From positions 1 to 64,000 of the forward strand of contig NZ_MLCE01000035.1 in the NCBI RefSeq assembly GCF_002300165.1: a DNA stretch of 64,000 bases. The letters run 5' to 3'. The position numbers and the translations under genes were made by a program. This stretch comes from Streptomyces sp. Tue6028. GTDB lineage: Bacteria > Actinomycetota > Actinomycetes > Streptomycetales > Streptomycetaceae. Below, piece by piece: positions 1-9,235 of the stretch. The notes beneath the pieces were generated by a model, which was not told where the DNA came from, made no database searches, and saw only the letters and a list, made by a program, of their open reading frames with translations. Position 1 is the stretch's first letter; each line of letters begins with the position of its first letter.

Positions 1-714
1 GGCCTTCTCCTCGCCGCCGAGTCCGTCGAGCAGCCATGAGCGCGCCGAGGTCGCGTTGGTGATCGTCTCGATGGTGGTGAAGGTCTTGGAGGCGATGATG
101 AACAGCGTCTCGGCCGGGTCGAGGTCGTGGGTGGCCTCGTGCAGGTCGGCGCCGTCGACGTTGGACACGAAACGGACCGTGAGGTCGCGGTCGGTGAAGG
201 AGCGCAGCGCCTCGTAGGCCATCGCGGGGCCCAGGTCGGAGCCGCCGATGCCGATGTTCACCACGTTCTTGATGCGCTTGCCGGTGTGACCGGTCCATTC
301 GCCCGAACGGACCCGGTCGGCGAAGCCGGCCATCTTGTCCAGGACCGCGTGCACGGCCGGCACCACGTTCTCACCGTCGACCTCGACGACCGCGTCCCGC
401 GGGGCGCGCAGCGCGGTGTGCAGCACCGCCCGCCCCTCGGTGACGTTGATCTTCTCGCCCCGGAACATGGCGTCCCGCAGCCCGAACACGTCCGTCGCGG
501 TGGCGAGTTCCTGGAGGAGGGCCAGGGTCTCGTCGGTGACGAGATGCTTGGAGTAGTCGATGCGCAGATCGCCGACCTGCACGACGTACCGTTCCGCGCG
601 ACCGGGGTCGGCGGCGAACAGCTCACGCAGCCGCGGGTGCAGCAGAGCGCCCGCGCGATGGTCCTCCAGGGCCACCCACTCGGGGCGCCGGGTGAGCTTG
701 GGATGGTCAGACAT
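1..714 (-). CDS. pgi: glucose-6-phosphate isomerase, N-terminal part (cut by window edge)
   Basis: These are the first 238 codons of glucose-6-phosphate isomerase; the C-terminal half lies left of the window. The enzyme interconverts glucose 6-phosphate and fructose 6-phosphate in the cytosol. The translation shows the signature NIGIGGSDLGP at about residues 153-163 and SKTFTT at about 209-214, both typical of the family. The ATG at 714 overlaps the end of opcA by 8 bases (ATGTCTGA), so it is translationally coupled as the last visible gene of the tkt-tal-zwf-opcA-pgi operon. Streptomyces often carry two pgi copies; this is the one linked to the oxidative pentose-phosphate genes. No frameshift is seen in the visible part. 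Confidence 0.95.
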   Translation of the reverse strand, partial: MSDHPKLTRRPEWVALEDHRAGALLHPRLRELFAADPGRAERYVVQVGDLRIDYSKHLVTDETLALLQELATATDVFGLRDAMFRGEKINVTEGRAVLHTALRAPRDAVVEVDGENVVPAVHAVLDKMAGFADRVRSGEWTGHTGKRIKNVVNIGIGGSDLGPAMAYEALRSFTDRDLTVRFVSNVDGADLHEATHDLDPAETLFIIASKTFTTIETITNATSARSWLLDGLGGEEKA

Positions 715-1642
715 GACGGGAGGTCTCCTTGGTGCCCTCGCCCCGCAGGGCGACGGCGTACATCTCGTCCGCGTCGAGGCGGCGCAGCTCCTCCGCGATC
801 AGCTGGGCGGTGGAGCGCACCTTCAGCGCGAGGGTGCGCGAGGGCTGTCCCGGCAGGGTGAGCGTGGCCAGCGGGCCCTCGGGGCGGTCGATGACGATCT
901 CGCCGTTCTCGGTGCCCAGCCGTACGGCGGTGACCACGGGCCCCGCGGTGACGACGCGTTCGACGGGGACGTCGAGGCGCGCCTCCAGCCAGCGGGCCAG
1001 CAGTTCGGCGCTCGGGTTCTCCGCCTCGCTCTCGACGGCCGCCGAGATCACCTTGGTACGGGCCTGGTCGAGCGCGGCGGCCAGCATGGACCGCCACGGC
1101 GTCAACCGGGTCCAGGCGAGGTCGGTGTCACCGGGCGCGTACGAGGCGGCGCGGGCCTCCAGGGCCCGGAGCGGGGCCTCGACGGCATACATGTCGGTGA
1201 TCCGGCGCTGGGCGAGCGCGCCCAGCGGGTCCTTGGCGGGGACTTCGGGCGCGTCCACCGGCCACCAGACGACGACGGGCGCGTCGGGCAGCAGCAGCGG
1301 CAGGACCACGGAGTCGGCGTGGTCGGACACCTCGCCGTACGTCCGCAGGACGACCGTCTCCCCGGTGCCCGCGTCCGAGCCGACGCGCACCTCGGCGTCC
1401 AGCCGGGAGTTGGTCCGGTCGCGCGGTGTGCGGGCGACGCGCTTGATGACGACCAGGGTGCGCGAGGGGTGCTCGCGCGAGGCCTCCTCGGCCGCCTTGA
1501 TCGAGTCGTAGGCGTTCTCCTCGTCGGTCACGATGACCATCGTCAGGACCATGCCCACGGCGGGGGTGCCGATGGCTCGGCGCCCCTGCACGAGCGCCTT
1601 GTTGATCTTGCTTGCCGTGGTGTCGGTCAGATCGATCTTCAT
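707..1642 (-). CDS. opcA: glucose-6-phosphate dehydrogenase assembly protein OpcA
   Basis: This 311-residue soluble protein belongs to the OpcA family of actinomycetes and cyanobacteria, which promotes assembly and redox activation of glucose-6-phosphate dehydrogenase. It begins MKIDLTDTTASKIN and has the conserved VVWWPVDAPE segment near the middle. The ATG at 1642 overlaps the zwf stop as ATGA, which fixes the start and couples it to zwf, its functional partner. Its own stop lies inside the first codons of pgi. No catalytic motif is expected; the identification rests on family-like sequence and on position next to zwf. Confidence 0.93.
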   Translation of the reverse strand: MKIDLTDTTASKINKALVQGRRAIGTPAVGMVLTMVIVTDEENAYDSIKAAEEASREHPSRTLVVIKRVARTPRDRTNSRLDAEVRVGSDAGTGETVVLRTYGEVSDHADSVVLPLLLPDAPVVVWWPVDAPEVPAKDPLGALAQRRITDMYAVEAPLRALEARAASYAPGDTDLAWTRLTPWRSMLAAALDQARTKVISAAVESEAENPSAELLARWLEARLDVPVERVVTAGPVVTAVRLGTENGEIVIDRPEGPLATLTLPGQPSRTLALKVRSTAQLIAEELRRLDADEMYAVALRGEGTKETSRHV

Positions 1643-3360
1643 GGCCTGCGCCAGCTCCGTCCGTCTCGTGCGAGCATCTCGTCGGCTTCCTCGGGTCCCC
1701 AGCTTCCCGAGGGGTACTGCGCGGGCTTGCCGTGCTCGTCCCAGTACCCCTCGATCGGGTCGAGGATCTTCCAGGACTCTTCCACCTCCTGGTGACGGGG
1801 GAAGAGATTGGCGTCGCCGAGCAGGACATCCAGGATCAGCCGTTCGTACGCCTCCGGGCTGGACTCGGTGAACGACTCGCCGTACGCGAAGTCCATGGTG
1901 ACGTCCCGGATCTCCATCGACGTACCCGGCACCTTGGAACCGAAGCGCACGGTCATGCCCTCGTCGGGCTGGACCCGGATGACGATCGCGTTCGCGCCGA
2001 GTTCCTCGGTGGCGGTGGAGTCGAAGGGGGAGTGCGGGGCGCGCTGGAAGACCACCGCGATCTCGGTGACCCTGCGGCCCAGACGCTTGCCGGTGCGCAG
2101 GTAGAAGGGGACGCCCGCCCAACGGCGGTTGTCGACCTCCAGCTTGACGGCCGCGTAGGTGTCGGTCGTCGACGCGGAGTCGATGCCGTCCTCCTGGAGG
2201 TAGCCGCGCACCTTCTCACCACCCTGCCAGCTCGCCGCGTACTGGCCGCGCACGGTGTGCTCGCCCAGGTTCTCCGGCAGCTTCACGGCCTTGAGGACCT
2301 TCAGCTTCTCGGTGAGCAGCGACTCGGCGTCGAAGGCGGCGGGCTCCTCCATGGCGGTCAGCGCCATCAGCTGGAGCAGATGGTTCTGGATGACGTCACG
2401 GGCGGAGCCGATGCCGTCGTAGTAGCCCGCACGGCCGCCGATGCCGATGTCCTCGGCCATCGTGATCTGGACGTGGTCGACGTACGACCGGTTCCAGATC
2501 GGCTCGTACATCTGGTTGGCGAAGCGGAGCGCCAGGATGTTCTGGACGGTCTCCTTGCCGAGGTAGTGGTCGATGCGGAACACCTGGTCCGGGTCGAACA
2601 CCTCGTGCACGATCTTGTTCAGCTCGCGCGCGCTCGCCAGGTCGTGGCCGAAGGGCTTCTCGATGACCGCGCGCCGCCAGGAACCCTCCGGCGCGTCCGC
2701 GAGCCCGTGCTTCTTGAGCTGCTGGACGACCTTCGGAAAGAACTTCGGCGGCACGGACAGGTAGAAGGCGTAGTTGCCGCTGGTGCCCCGCGAGGCGTCC
2801 AACTCATCCACGGCAGAGCGCAGTTGCTTGAACGCGGTGTCGTCGTCGAAGTCGCCCGGGATGAACCGCATGCCCTCGGCGAGCTGCTGCCAGACCTCCT
2901 CGCGGAACTCGGTGCGCGCGTGTTCGCGCACCGAGTCGTGGACGACCTGGGCGAAGTCCTGGTCCGCCCATTCGCGGCGGGCGAAGCCGACGAGCGAGAA
3001 GCCCGGCGGCAGCAGCCCGCGGTTGGCGAGGTCGTATACGGCCGGCATCAGCTTCTTGCGGGACAGGTCGCCGGTGACGCCGAAGATGACCAGGCCGGAC
3101 GGTCCCGCGATGCGCGGGAGACGGCGGTCGCGCGGGTCGCGCAGCGGGTTGTCCCAGTCGGCACCCGCGAGGCCGAGCGCCTCGGCGACGTCCCGGTGCG
3201 TCGCGTCGCCCGTGCCCGCGGCGGCCGTGCCCGGCTCCACGGCCGGGTCTCCCTGTGCCGTCGTCACGTCGCCCGGTTCCACGGTCTGGTCACCGGATCC
3301 CTCCGGCGCGGCGGCCGCAGCCGCCGTCGTGCCCTCGGCACGCTGTCGACTCCTGGTCAT
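1639..3360 (-). CDS. zwf: glucose-6-phosphate 1-dehydrogenase
   Basis: This enzyme oxidises glucose 6-phosphate to 6-phosphogluconolactone and makes NADPH. The nucleotide-binding stretch GVTGDLSRKK and the active-site peptide RIDHYLGKE are present, and the C-terminus is collinear with the family. At 573 residues it is about 60 longer than the usual 510. The excess is an N-terminal Ala/Gly/Thr/Pro-rich segment holding two VEPG copies before the conserved NPLRDPRDRRLPRIAG. The ATG at 3360 overlaps the tal stop as ATGA, so I kept the long form; translation could also begin at an internal GTG. It lies between tal and opcA in one operon. Confidence 0.95.
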   Translation of the reverse strand: MTRSRQRAEGTTAAAAAAPEGSGDQTVEPGDVTTAQGDPAVEPGTAAAGTGDATHRDVAEALGLAGADWDNPLRDPRDRRLPRIAGPSGLVIFGVTGDLSRKKLMPAVYDLANRGLLPPGFSLVGFARREWADQDFAQVVHDSVREHARTEFREEVWQQLAEGMRFIPGDFDDDTAFKQLRSAVDELDASRGTSGNYAFYLSVPPKFFPKVVQQLKKHGLADAPEGSWRRAVIEKPFGHDLASARELNKIVHEVFDPDQVFRIDHYLGKETVQNILALRFANQMYEPIWNRSYVDHVQITMAEDIGIGGRAGYYDGIGSARDVIQNHLLQLMALTAMEEPAAFDAESLLTEKLKVLKAVKLPENLGEHTVRGQYAASWQGGEKVRGYLQEDGIDSASTTDTYAAVKLEVDNRRWAGVPFYLRTGKRLGRRVTEIAVVFQRAPHSPFDSTATEELGANAIVIRVQPDEGMTVRFGSKVPGTSMEIRDVTMDFAYGESFTESSPEAYERLILDVLLGDANLFPRHQEVEESWKILDPIEGYWDEHGKPAQYPSGSWGPEEADEMLARDGRSWRRP

Positions 3361-4502
3361 TCCCCTTCAACTCCCTTGCCGCGCAGCGACTCCGTCACCG
3401 CTTCGAGGAGGTCCTCCCAGGCCGCCTCGAACTTCGAGACGCCCTCGTCCTCCAGCTGCCCCACGACCTCGTCGTACGAGATCCCGAGCCGCTCGACGGC
3501 CGCGAGGTCGGCCCGGGCCTGGGCGTAGCCGCCGGTCACCGTGTCGCCGCGGATGTCGCCGCGGGCGGCGGTGGCGTCCAGCGTCGCCTCCGGCATGGTG
3601 TTGACCGTGCCCGGCGCGACCAGCTCGTCGACGTACAGCGTGTCCTTGTACGCGGGGTCCTTGACGCCCGTCGAGGCCCACAGGGGGCGCTGCTTGTGGG
3701 CGCCGGACGGGGCGAGCGCGGTCCAGCGGGCACCGCCGAAGACCTCCTCGTACGCCTCGTAGGCGAGCCGCGCGTTGGCGAGCGCCGCCCTGCCCTTGAG
3801 CGCGAGCGCCTCGTCCGTGCCGACCTTCGCCAGCCGCTTGTCGATCTCGCTGTCCACGCGGGACACGAAGAAGGACGCCACGGAGTGGATCTGCGACAGG
3901 TCCAGACCCCGCTCGCGGGCCTTCTCCAGGCCGGCGATGTAGGCGTCCATCACCTCGCGGTAGCGCTCCAGCGAGAAGATCAGCGTGACGTTGACGCTGA
4001 TGCCGAGGCCGATGACCTCGGTGATGGCGGGGAGGCCCGCCTTCGTCGCCGGGATCTTGATCATCACGTTCGGGCGGTCGACCAGCCAGGCGAGCTGCTT
4101 GGCCTCGGCGATCGTCGCGGCGGTGCGGTGGGCCAGTCGGGGGTCGACCTCGATCGAGACCCGGCCGTCGCGGCCGCCGGTCGTGTCGTACACCGGGCGC
4201 AGGATGTCGGCCGCGGCGCGCACGTCGGCGGTCGTCATCATGCGGACGGCCTCGTCGACCGTCACGTCGCGCTCGGCGAGGTCGGCCAGCTGCTCCTCGT
4301 ACCCCTCGCCGGAGCCGATGGCGGCCTGGAAGATGGACGGGTTGGTCGTGACGCCCACCACGTGCCTGGACGCGATGAGTTCGGCGAGGTTGCCGGACGC
4401 GATGCGCTTGCGCGAGAGGTCGTCCAGCCAGATGGAGACGCCTTCGTCGGAGAGGCGCTTGAGGGGTACCGCGGTCGCGGTCGCTTCGGTCACAGTGATC
4501 AT
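3357..4502 (-). CDS. tal: transaldolase
   Basis: Transaldolase moves a three-carbon dihydroxyacetone unit between sugar phosphates in the non-oxidative pentose-phosphate pathway. The Schiff-base lysine lies in NVMIKIPATKAG, and the family opening VVGVTTNPSIFQ is present. The 381-residue length matches the actinobacterial class. I chose ATG 4502, which follows AAGGAAG closely; a GTG three codons later (4493) would have better spacing and is a real alternative. The gene starts 19 bases after the tkt stop and its own stop overlaps the zwf start, so it is a middle gene of the operon. Confidence 0.95.
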   Translation of the reverse strand: MITVTEATATAVPLKRLSDEGVSIWLDDLSRKRIASGNLAELIASRHVVGVTTNPSIFQAAIGSGEGYEEQLADLAERDVTVDEAVRMMTTADVRAAADILRPVYDTTGGRDGRVSIEVDPRLAHRTAATIAEAKQLAWLVDRPNVMIKIPATKAGLPAITEVIGLGISVNVTLIFSLERYREVMDAYIAGLEKARERGLDLSQIHSVASFFVSRVDSEIDKRLAKVGTDEALALKGRAALANARLAYEAYEEVFGGARWTALAPSGAHKQRPLWASTGVKDPAYKDTLYVDELVAPGTVNTMPEATLDATAARGDIRGDTVTGGYAQARADLAAVERLGISYDEVVGQLEDEGVSKFEAAWEDLLEAVTESLRGKGVEGE

Positions 4503-4521
4503 CTTCCTTCGTGCGAACGGA

Positions 4522-6621
4522 TCAACCGCGGAGGGCGGCAAGGGATTCCCGCGCGGCGGCGGCGACGTTCTCGGCCGTGAAGCCGAACTCGGTGAACAGG
4601 GTCCTGGCGTCGGCGGAGGCACCGAAGTGCTCCAGCGAGACGATGCGTCCGGCGTCACCGACGTACCGGTACCAGGTCAGACCGATACCCGCCTCGACCG
4701 CCACGCGGGCCTTCACCGACGGCGGAAGGACCTGCTCCCGGTACTCGGCGGGCTGCTCCTCGAACCACTCGACCGACGGCATCGACACGACACGGGTGCC
4801 GACGCCCTCGGCCTCCAGCAGCTGCCGTGCCTCGACGGCCAGCGCGACCTCGGAGCCGGTGGCGACGAGGACCACGTCGGGCGTCCCGGTGGAGGAGTCG
4901 GCGAGCACGTAACCGCCGCGTGCCGCGTCCGGGTTGACGGGGTAGGTCGGTACGCCCTGACGGGTGAGCGCCAGGCCGTGCGGCGCCGGGTTCGTGGCGT
5001 GCCGCTTGAGGATCTCGGCCCAGGCCACGGCGGTCTCGTTGGCGTCCGCGGGACGGACGATGTTCAGGCCCGGGATGGCGCGCAGCGAGGCGAGGTGCTC
5101 GACCGGCTGGTGGGTGGGGCCGTCCTCGCCGAGGCCGATGGAGTCGTGCGTCCACACGTACGTCACCGGGAGCTGCATCAGGGCCGACATGCGGACGGCG
5201 TTGCGCATGTAGTCGGAGAAGACCAGGAAGGTGCCGCCGTAGACGCGGGTGTTGCCGTGCAGGGCGATGCCGTTCATCTCCGCGGCCATGGAGAACTCGC
5301 GGATGCCGAAGTGGACCGTGCGGCCGTACGGGTCGGCCTCCGGCAGCGGGTTGTCCGCCGGCAGGAACGACGACGTCTTGTCGATGGTCGTGTTGTTCGA
5401 GCCGGCCAGGTCGGCGGAGCCGCCCCACAGCTCGGGGATGACGGCGCCGAGCGCCTGGAGGACCTTGCCGGAGGCGGCACGGGTCGCCACGGACGTGCCC
5501 TCCTCGAAGACGGGAAGCCGTGCCTCCCAGCCCTCGGGGAGCTGGCCGGCCACGATCCGGTCGAACAGCTTCGCGCGCTCCGGGGTGGCCGTGCGCCACT
5601 CGGCGATCCGCTTGTCCCAGGCGGCGTGCGCCTCGGCGCCCCGGTCCAGCGCGGTGCGGGCATGCGCCAGCACCTCCGGCTCGACCTGGAAGGTCTGCTC
5701 CGGGTCGAAGCCCAGGACCCGCTTGGTGGCGGCGATCTCCTCGGCGCCGAGCGCCGAGCCGTGGGAGGCCTCGGTGTTCTGCGCGTTCGGGGCGGGCCAG
5801 GCGATGATCGTGCGCATCGCGATGATCGAGGGGCGCCCGGTCTCGGCCTGCGCCGCCTTGAGCGCCGCGTACAGCGCGTGCACATCGACGTCGCCGTCGG
5901 CGGACGGCTCGATCCGCTGGACGTGCCAGCCGTAGGCCTCGTACCGCTTCAGGACGTCCTCGGAGAACGCGGTCGCGGTGTCGCCCTCGATGGAGATGTG
6001 GTTGTCGTCGTAGACGAAGACGAGGTTGCCGAGCTTCTGGTGGCCGGCGAGGGAGGAGGCCTCGGCGGAGACGCCCTCCTCCAGGTCGCCGTCGGAGACG
6101 ATCGCCCAGACGGTGTGGTCGAAGGGGGACTCGCCCGCGGGGGCCTCGGGGTCGAACAGGCCGCGCTCGTAGCGGGCGGCCATCGCCATGCCCACGGCGT
6201 TCGCGACACCCTGGCCGAGCGGTCCGGTCGTCGTTTCCACGCCGGCGGTGTGTCCGTACTCGGGGTGCCCCGGGGTCTTCGAACCGTGCGTGCGGAACGC
6301 CTTCAGATCGTCCAGTTCGAGTTCGTAGCCCGAGAGGAAGAGCTGGGTGTACAGGGTCAGCGAGGTGTGGCCGGGGGACAGGACGAAGCGGTCACGGCCG
6401 GTCCACTCGGGGTCCGCGGGGTCGTGTCGCATCACCTTTTGAAAGAGCGTGTACGCGGCCGGGGCGAGCGCCATCGCGGTGCCCGGGTGGCCGTTCCCGA
6501 CCTGCTGGACGGCGTCGGCGGCCAGGAGACGTGCGGTGTCGACGGCACGCCGGTCGAGCTCGGTCCACTCCGGACCGTCCGGGGAGCCGTCGGGTGTCGG
6601 GGTGCTCTGCTGCGTGCTCAT
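4522..6621 (-). CDS. tkt: transketolase
   Basis: This 699-residue thiamine-diphosphate enzyme transfers two-carbon units between sugar phosphates. The GHPGTAMA motif, the ThDP motif running from SDGDLEEG to YDDN, the catalytic GHTSLT histidine region and FGIREFSMA are all visible. I chose ATG 6621 because AAGGAC lies nine bases upstream; a TTG at 6627 is only three bases from that site. It is the first gene of the pentose-phosphate operon. The short region before it, shared with the divergent AraC gene, carries a perfect palindrome that probably regulates it. Confidence 0.96.
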   Translation of the reverse strand: MSTQQSTPTPDGSPDGPEWTELDRRAVDTARLLAADAVQQVGNGHPGTAMALAPAAYTLFQKVMRHDPADPEWTGRDRFVLSPGHTSLTLYTQLFLSGYELELDDLKAFRTHGSKTPGHPEYGHTAGVETTTGPLGQGVANAVGMAMAARYERGLFDPEAPAGESPFDHTVWAIVSDGDLEEGVSAEASSLAGHQKLGNLVFVYDDNHISIEGDTATAFSEDVLKRYEAYGWHVQRIEPSADGDVDVHALYAALKAAQAETGRPSIIAMRTIIAWPAPNAQNTEASHGSALGAEEIAATKRVLGFDPEQTFQVEPEVLAHARTALDRGAEAHAAWDKRIAEWRTATPERAKLFDRIVAGQLPEGWEARLPVFEEGTSVATRAASGKVLQALGAVIPELWGGSADLAGSNNTTIDKTSSFLPADNPLPEADPYGRTVHFGIREFSMAAEMNGIALHGNTRVYGGTFLVFSDYMRNAVRMSALMQLPVTYVWTHDSIGLGEDGPTHQPVEHLASLRAIPGLNIVRPADANETAVAWAEILKRHATNPAPHGLALTRQGVPTYPVNPDAARGGYVLADSSTGTPDVVLVATGSEVALAVEARQLLEAEGVGTRVVSMPSVEWFEEQPAEYREQVLPPSVKARVAVEAGIGLTWYRYVGDAGRIVSLEHFGASADARTLFTEFGFTAENVAAAARESLAALRG

Positions 6622-6674
6622 CTTCAAGAAGTCCTTGATCGAAGCGTCGTAACTGCTCGGACGCGTTCAAACCT

Positions 6675-6689
6675 AAAAGTCTGACTTTT
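6675..6689. promoter_or_regulatory. palindrome between tkt and the AraC regulator
   Basis: AAAAGTC-T-GACTTTT is a perfect 7+1+7 inverted repeat, unusually A/T-rich for this genome. It sits 54 bases upstream of the tkt start in the roughly 156-base gap to the divergent AraC-type gene. It is a candidate operator for that regulator or another factor, and could also overlap a promoter. Binding is inferred only. Confidence 0.5.
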
Positions 6690-6777
6690 GCTGGGGAAGG
6701 TGCCCGTGTGTCAGCCTTCGGTGAAAGTGGGACACGCAGGGCCGCACAGAGCCGCACCGAGCCGCCGCGAGAAGGAC

Positions 6778-7689
6778 ATGCCAGACAGAACCACCCAAGG
6801 CGCCGCCGGGGGCGCCGACGGGTCCCGGGACGGGATCAAGACCTTCCCCTTCCCGGTCGACCTGAGCCTTTCCGGCGTCGGGATGCAGATCGGCTCGATG
6901 GGGCCGGGGCGCACCTGGCACGTGGACGCGCCGCTGGAGCGCGTGCACCGCATCGACTTCCACGTCGTGATGCTCTTCGACTCGGGCCCCGTCCGGCACA
7001 TGGTCGACTTCGCCGAGTACGACGCCGCCGCGGGCGACGTCCTGTGGATCCGGCCCGGCCAGGTGCACCGCTTCTCCTCGACGGACCGCTACCGCGGCAC
7101 CGTCCTGACCATGCAGCCCGGCTTCCTGCCGCGGGCGATCGTCGAGGCCACCGGTCTCTACCGCTACGACCTGCCTCCGCTGCTGCACCCCGACGCCGCC
7201 CAGCTGGCCGCCCTGGAGCACGCGCTGGCCCAGCTGGAACGCGAGTACGTCGACACGACCACCCTGCCGCTCAGCCTGCACACCTCGGTGCTCCGGCACT
7301 CCCTCACGGCGTTCCTGCTGCGCCTCGCCCATCTCGCCGCGAGCTCCGCCGAGGCGGCCCGCGAGCAGACCGACACCACCTTCACCCGCTTCCGTGACGC
7401 GGTCGAGAAGAGGTTCGCCACCGTCCACAGCGTCAGCGCGTACGCCGACGCCCTCGGATACTCGCGCCGCACCCTCGTCCGCGCGGTGCGCGCCGCCACC
7501 GGCGAGACGCCCAAGGGGTTCATCGACAAGCGCGTGATCCTGGAGGCCAAGCGTCTCCTCGCGCACACGGAGATGCCCATCGGCCGCATCGGCGTCGCGG
7601 TGGGCTTCCCCGACTCCGCCAACTTCTCCAAGTTCTTCCATCAGCACACCGGCACGACACCGGTGGCCTTCCGGGCCGAACTGCGCTGA
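6778..7689 (+). CDS. AraC-family transcriptional regulator
   Basis: The protein has an N-terminal cupin-like AraC ligand domain (AAGDVLWIRPGQVHRF is the typical cupin stretch) and a C-terminal double helix-turn-helix from about residue 215. That half includes VSAYADALGYSRRTLVRAV and the AraC signature region ending GFPDSANFSKFF. It is divergent from tkt, so control of the pentose-phosphate operon is the simplest role. The effector is unknown. The frame is open upstream to 6688; ATG 6778 is chosen because it opens the conserved part, but AGAAGGA is only one base from it, so an upstream start remains possible. Confidence 0.85.
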   Translation: MPDRTTQGAAGGADGSRDGIKTFPFPVDLSLSGVGMQIGSMGPGRTWHVDAPLERVHRIDFHVVMLFDSGPVRHMVDFAEYDAAAGDVLWIRPGQVHRFSSTDRYRGTVLTMQPGFLPRAIVEATGLYRYDLPPLLHPDAAQLAALEHALAQLEREYVDTTTLPLSLHTSVLRHSLTAFLLRLAHLAASSAEAAREQTDTTFTRFRDAVEKRFATVHSVSAYADALGYSRRTLVRAVRAATGETPKGFIDKRVILEAKRLLAHTEMPIGRIGVAVGFPDSANFSKFFHQHTGTTPVAFRAELR

Positions 7690-7690
7690 G

Positions 7691-7716
7691 AGGGGCGGGC
7701 CGCACGGCCCGCCCCT
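7691..7716 (+). terminator. hairpin terminator after the AraC gene
   Basis: AGGGGCGGGCC and GGCCCGCCCCT form a perfect 11-bp stem around the loop GCAC, starting two bases after the AraC stop codon. There is no U tract, as is usual in Streptomyces. It separates this gene from the convergent GH16 gene and could act in both directions. Confidence 0.75.
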
Positions 7717-7745
7717 CCCGGAGCCGGGCGTCCGCCGGTGACGGA

Positions 7746-7785
7746 TGCCCGTGGTGCGTCGGTCGTGCCCGTGGTGCGTCGGTCG
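7746..7785. repeat. perfect 20-bp tandem duplication
   Basis: The 20-base unit TGCCCGTGGTGCGTCGGTCG occurs twice head to tail with no mismatch in the spacer between the AraC gene and the end of the GH16 gene. It looks like a recent slippage duplication in non-coding DNA. No function is seen. Confidence 0.8.
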
Positions 7786-7803
7786 CCGGGCGACCGTCGT
7801 GCG

Positions 7804-9192
7804 TCAGTGACCGAAGTCGAACCAGTTGACGTTCACGAAGTCGGCCGGCTGGCCGCTGGTGAAGGTCAGATAGACGTCGTGGGTGCCCGTGACGGCACCG
7901 ATGTTCGCCGGCACCGTCCTCCAGGACTGCCAGCCGCCCGTGTTGGCCAGCGCGAAGCTGCCGATCGGGGTGCTCGTACGGCTGTCGAGGCGCACCTCGA
8001 CCAGGCCGCTGACCCCGCCGGCCGCGCCGCTCGACACCCGGCCGTAGAACTGGTGCGCCGCGGAGGAGCCGAAGTTGACGCCCTTGTAGACGGCCCAGTC
8101 GCCGTTCGCCAGCGCGCCGATGTTCTGCCCGCCCCCGGTGTCCGTGGTGCTCTCGGTGATGGTGCCCGACTGGCTGTCGTAGGACTCGGCCTGGATGGCC
8201 GCGTAGGCGTCACGGTTGCCCGTCGGAGGAGGTGTGGTACCGCTCCCACTGGACTGGAGCACCTGGACGTAGTCCACGACCATGGGGTGGCCGGGCTCCG
8301 TGCCGCTGTCGGGTCCGCCGCCGAAGGCCGCCGGGAAGCCGCCGCCCATCGCCACGTTCAGGATCACGAAGTAGCCGTGGTTGGTGGCGTTCGCCCAGGT
8401 CGTCGCGTCGACCTGGTTCGCCCGCACCGTGTGGAAGTTGACGCCGTCGAGGTAGAACCGGATCTCCTCGGTGCTGGTCGACTTGTCCCACTCCATCGCG
8501 TAGGTGTGGAACCCCGCCTGGCACGTCGTCCCGGTGCACGGAGTGTTGCCGCCGATCCCGGACGTCTCGTTGCACGGGCCGCCCGGGTTGGTGCCGCAGT
8601 GCATCGTCGCCCATTCGGTGTTGAGCCCCTGGACGTTCTCCATGATGTCCAGCTCGCCGACGCCCGGCCAGTTCTGGTAGTTGCCGCGGTACGGCGCGCC
8701 CAGCATCCAGAACGCGGGCCAGTAGCCCTTGGCCGCCGCGCCGGTCACGTTCGGCATCTGGATCCGCGACTCGACGCGCAGTTTGCCGCCGGCCGGCGGC
8801 TGGAAGTCGGTGCGGTTGGTCTCGATCCGGCCCGAGGTCCAGTTGCCGGAGGCGTCGCGCCGTGGCGTGATCAGCAGATTGCCGTTGCCGTCGAGAGCGA
8901 CGTTGCTGGTGCTGGAGGTCATGGTCTCGACCTCGCCGGTGCCCCAGTTGGCGGCGCCGCCCGGGTAGCTGGTGCCGGTGTCGTACTGCCAGTTGGCGGT
9001 GTTGACGCCGGTCCCGGCGGAGCCGTTGAAGTCGTCGAGGAAGACCTGGGACCAGCCGGAGGGGGGAGTGGGGGCGGAGGCGTTCGCGGGGAGGGTTGCG
9101 GCCGTGGCGGCGGCGGCCGCCAGGCCGAGTGTGCTGAACACGGCGACGAGCACGCGCCTGAGGGGGCGAGGTCTGCCGGGCGTTTCTCTCAT
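7804..9192 (-). CDS. secreted GH16 endo-beta-1,3-glucanase with C-terminal CBM6-like module
   Basis: An N-terminal signal peptide (Arg-rich start, hydrophobic core to about residue 33) is followed by a GH16 catalytic domain at about 45-290. The signature GELDIMENV places the catalytic nucleophile and acid/base at E180 and E185; the beta-bulge ExDxxE form is typical of laminarinases. A GSGTTPPPTG linker leads to a CBM6-like beta-sandwich at about 320-462 (opening DAYAAIQAESYD). The enzyme would be exported to cut beta-1,3 or mixed-linkage glucans. It is monocistronic, with a TGAGAGCGCTCTCA operator candidate 44 bases upstream. Confidence 0.92.
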   Translation of the reverse strand: MRETPGRPRPLRRVLVAVFSTLGLAAAAATAATLPANASAPTPPSGWSQVFLDDFNGSAGTGVNTANWQYDTGTSYPGGAANWGTGEVETMTSSTSNVALDGNGNLLITPRRDASGNWTSGRIETNRTDFQPPAGGKLRVESRIQMPNVTGAAAKGYWPAFWMLGAPYRGNYQNWPGVGELDIMENVQGLNTEWATMHCGTNPGGPCNETSGIGGNTPCTGTTCQAGFHTYAMEWDKSTSTEEIRFYLDGVNFHTVRANQVDATTWANATNHGYFVILNVAMGGGFPAAFGGGPDSGTEPGHPMVVDYVQVLQSSGSGTTPPPTGNRDAYAAIQAESYDSQSGTITESTTDTGGGQNIGALANGDWAVYKGVNFGSSAAHQFYGRVSSGAAGGVSGLVEVRLDSRTSTPIGSFALANTGGWQSWRTVPANIGAVTGTHDVYLTFTSGQPADFVNVNWFDFGH

Positions 9193-9235
9193 GGGGGGCC
9201 TCTTCGGGTACGGAGTGGGGTGTGCGAGTGTTTTT

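Noticed and set aside
3985..6684. A long plus-strand open frame across tal and tkt
   Set aside because: It is antisense to two well-supported enzymes and shows no family motif or ribosome site.
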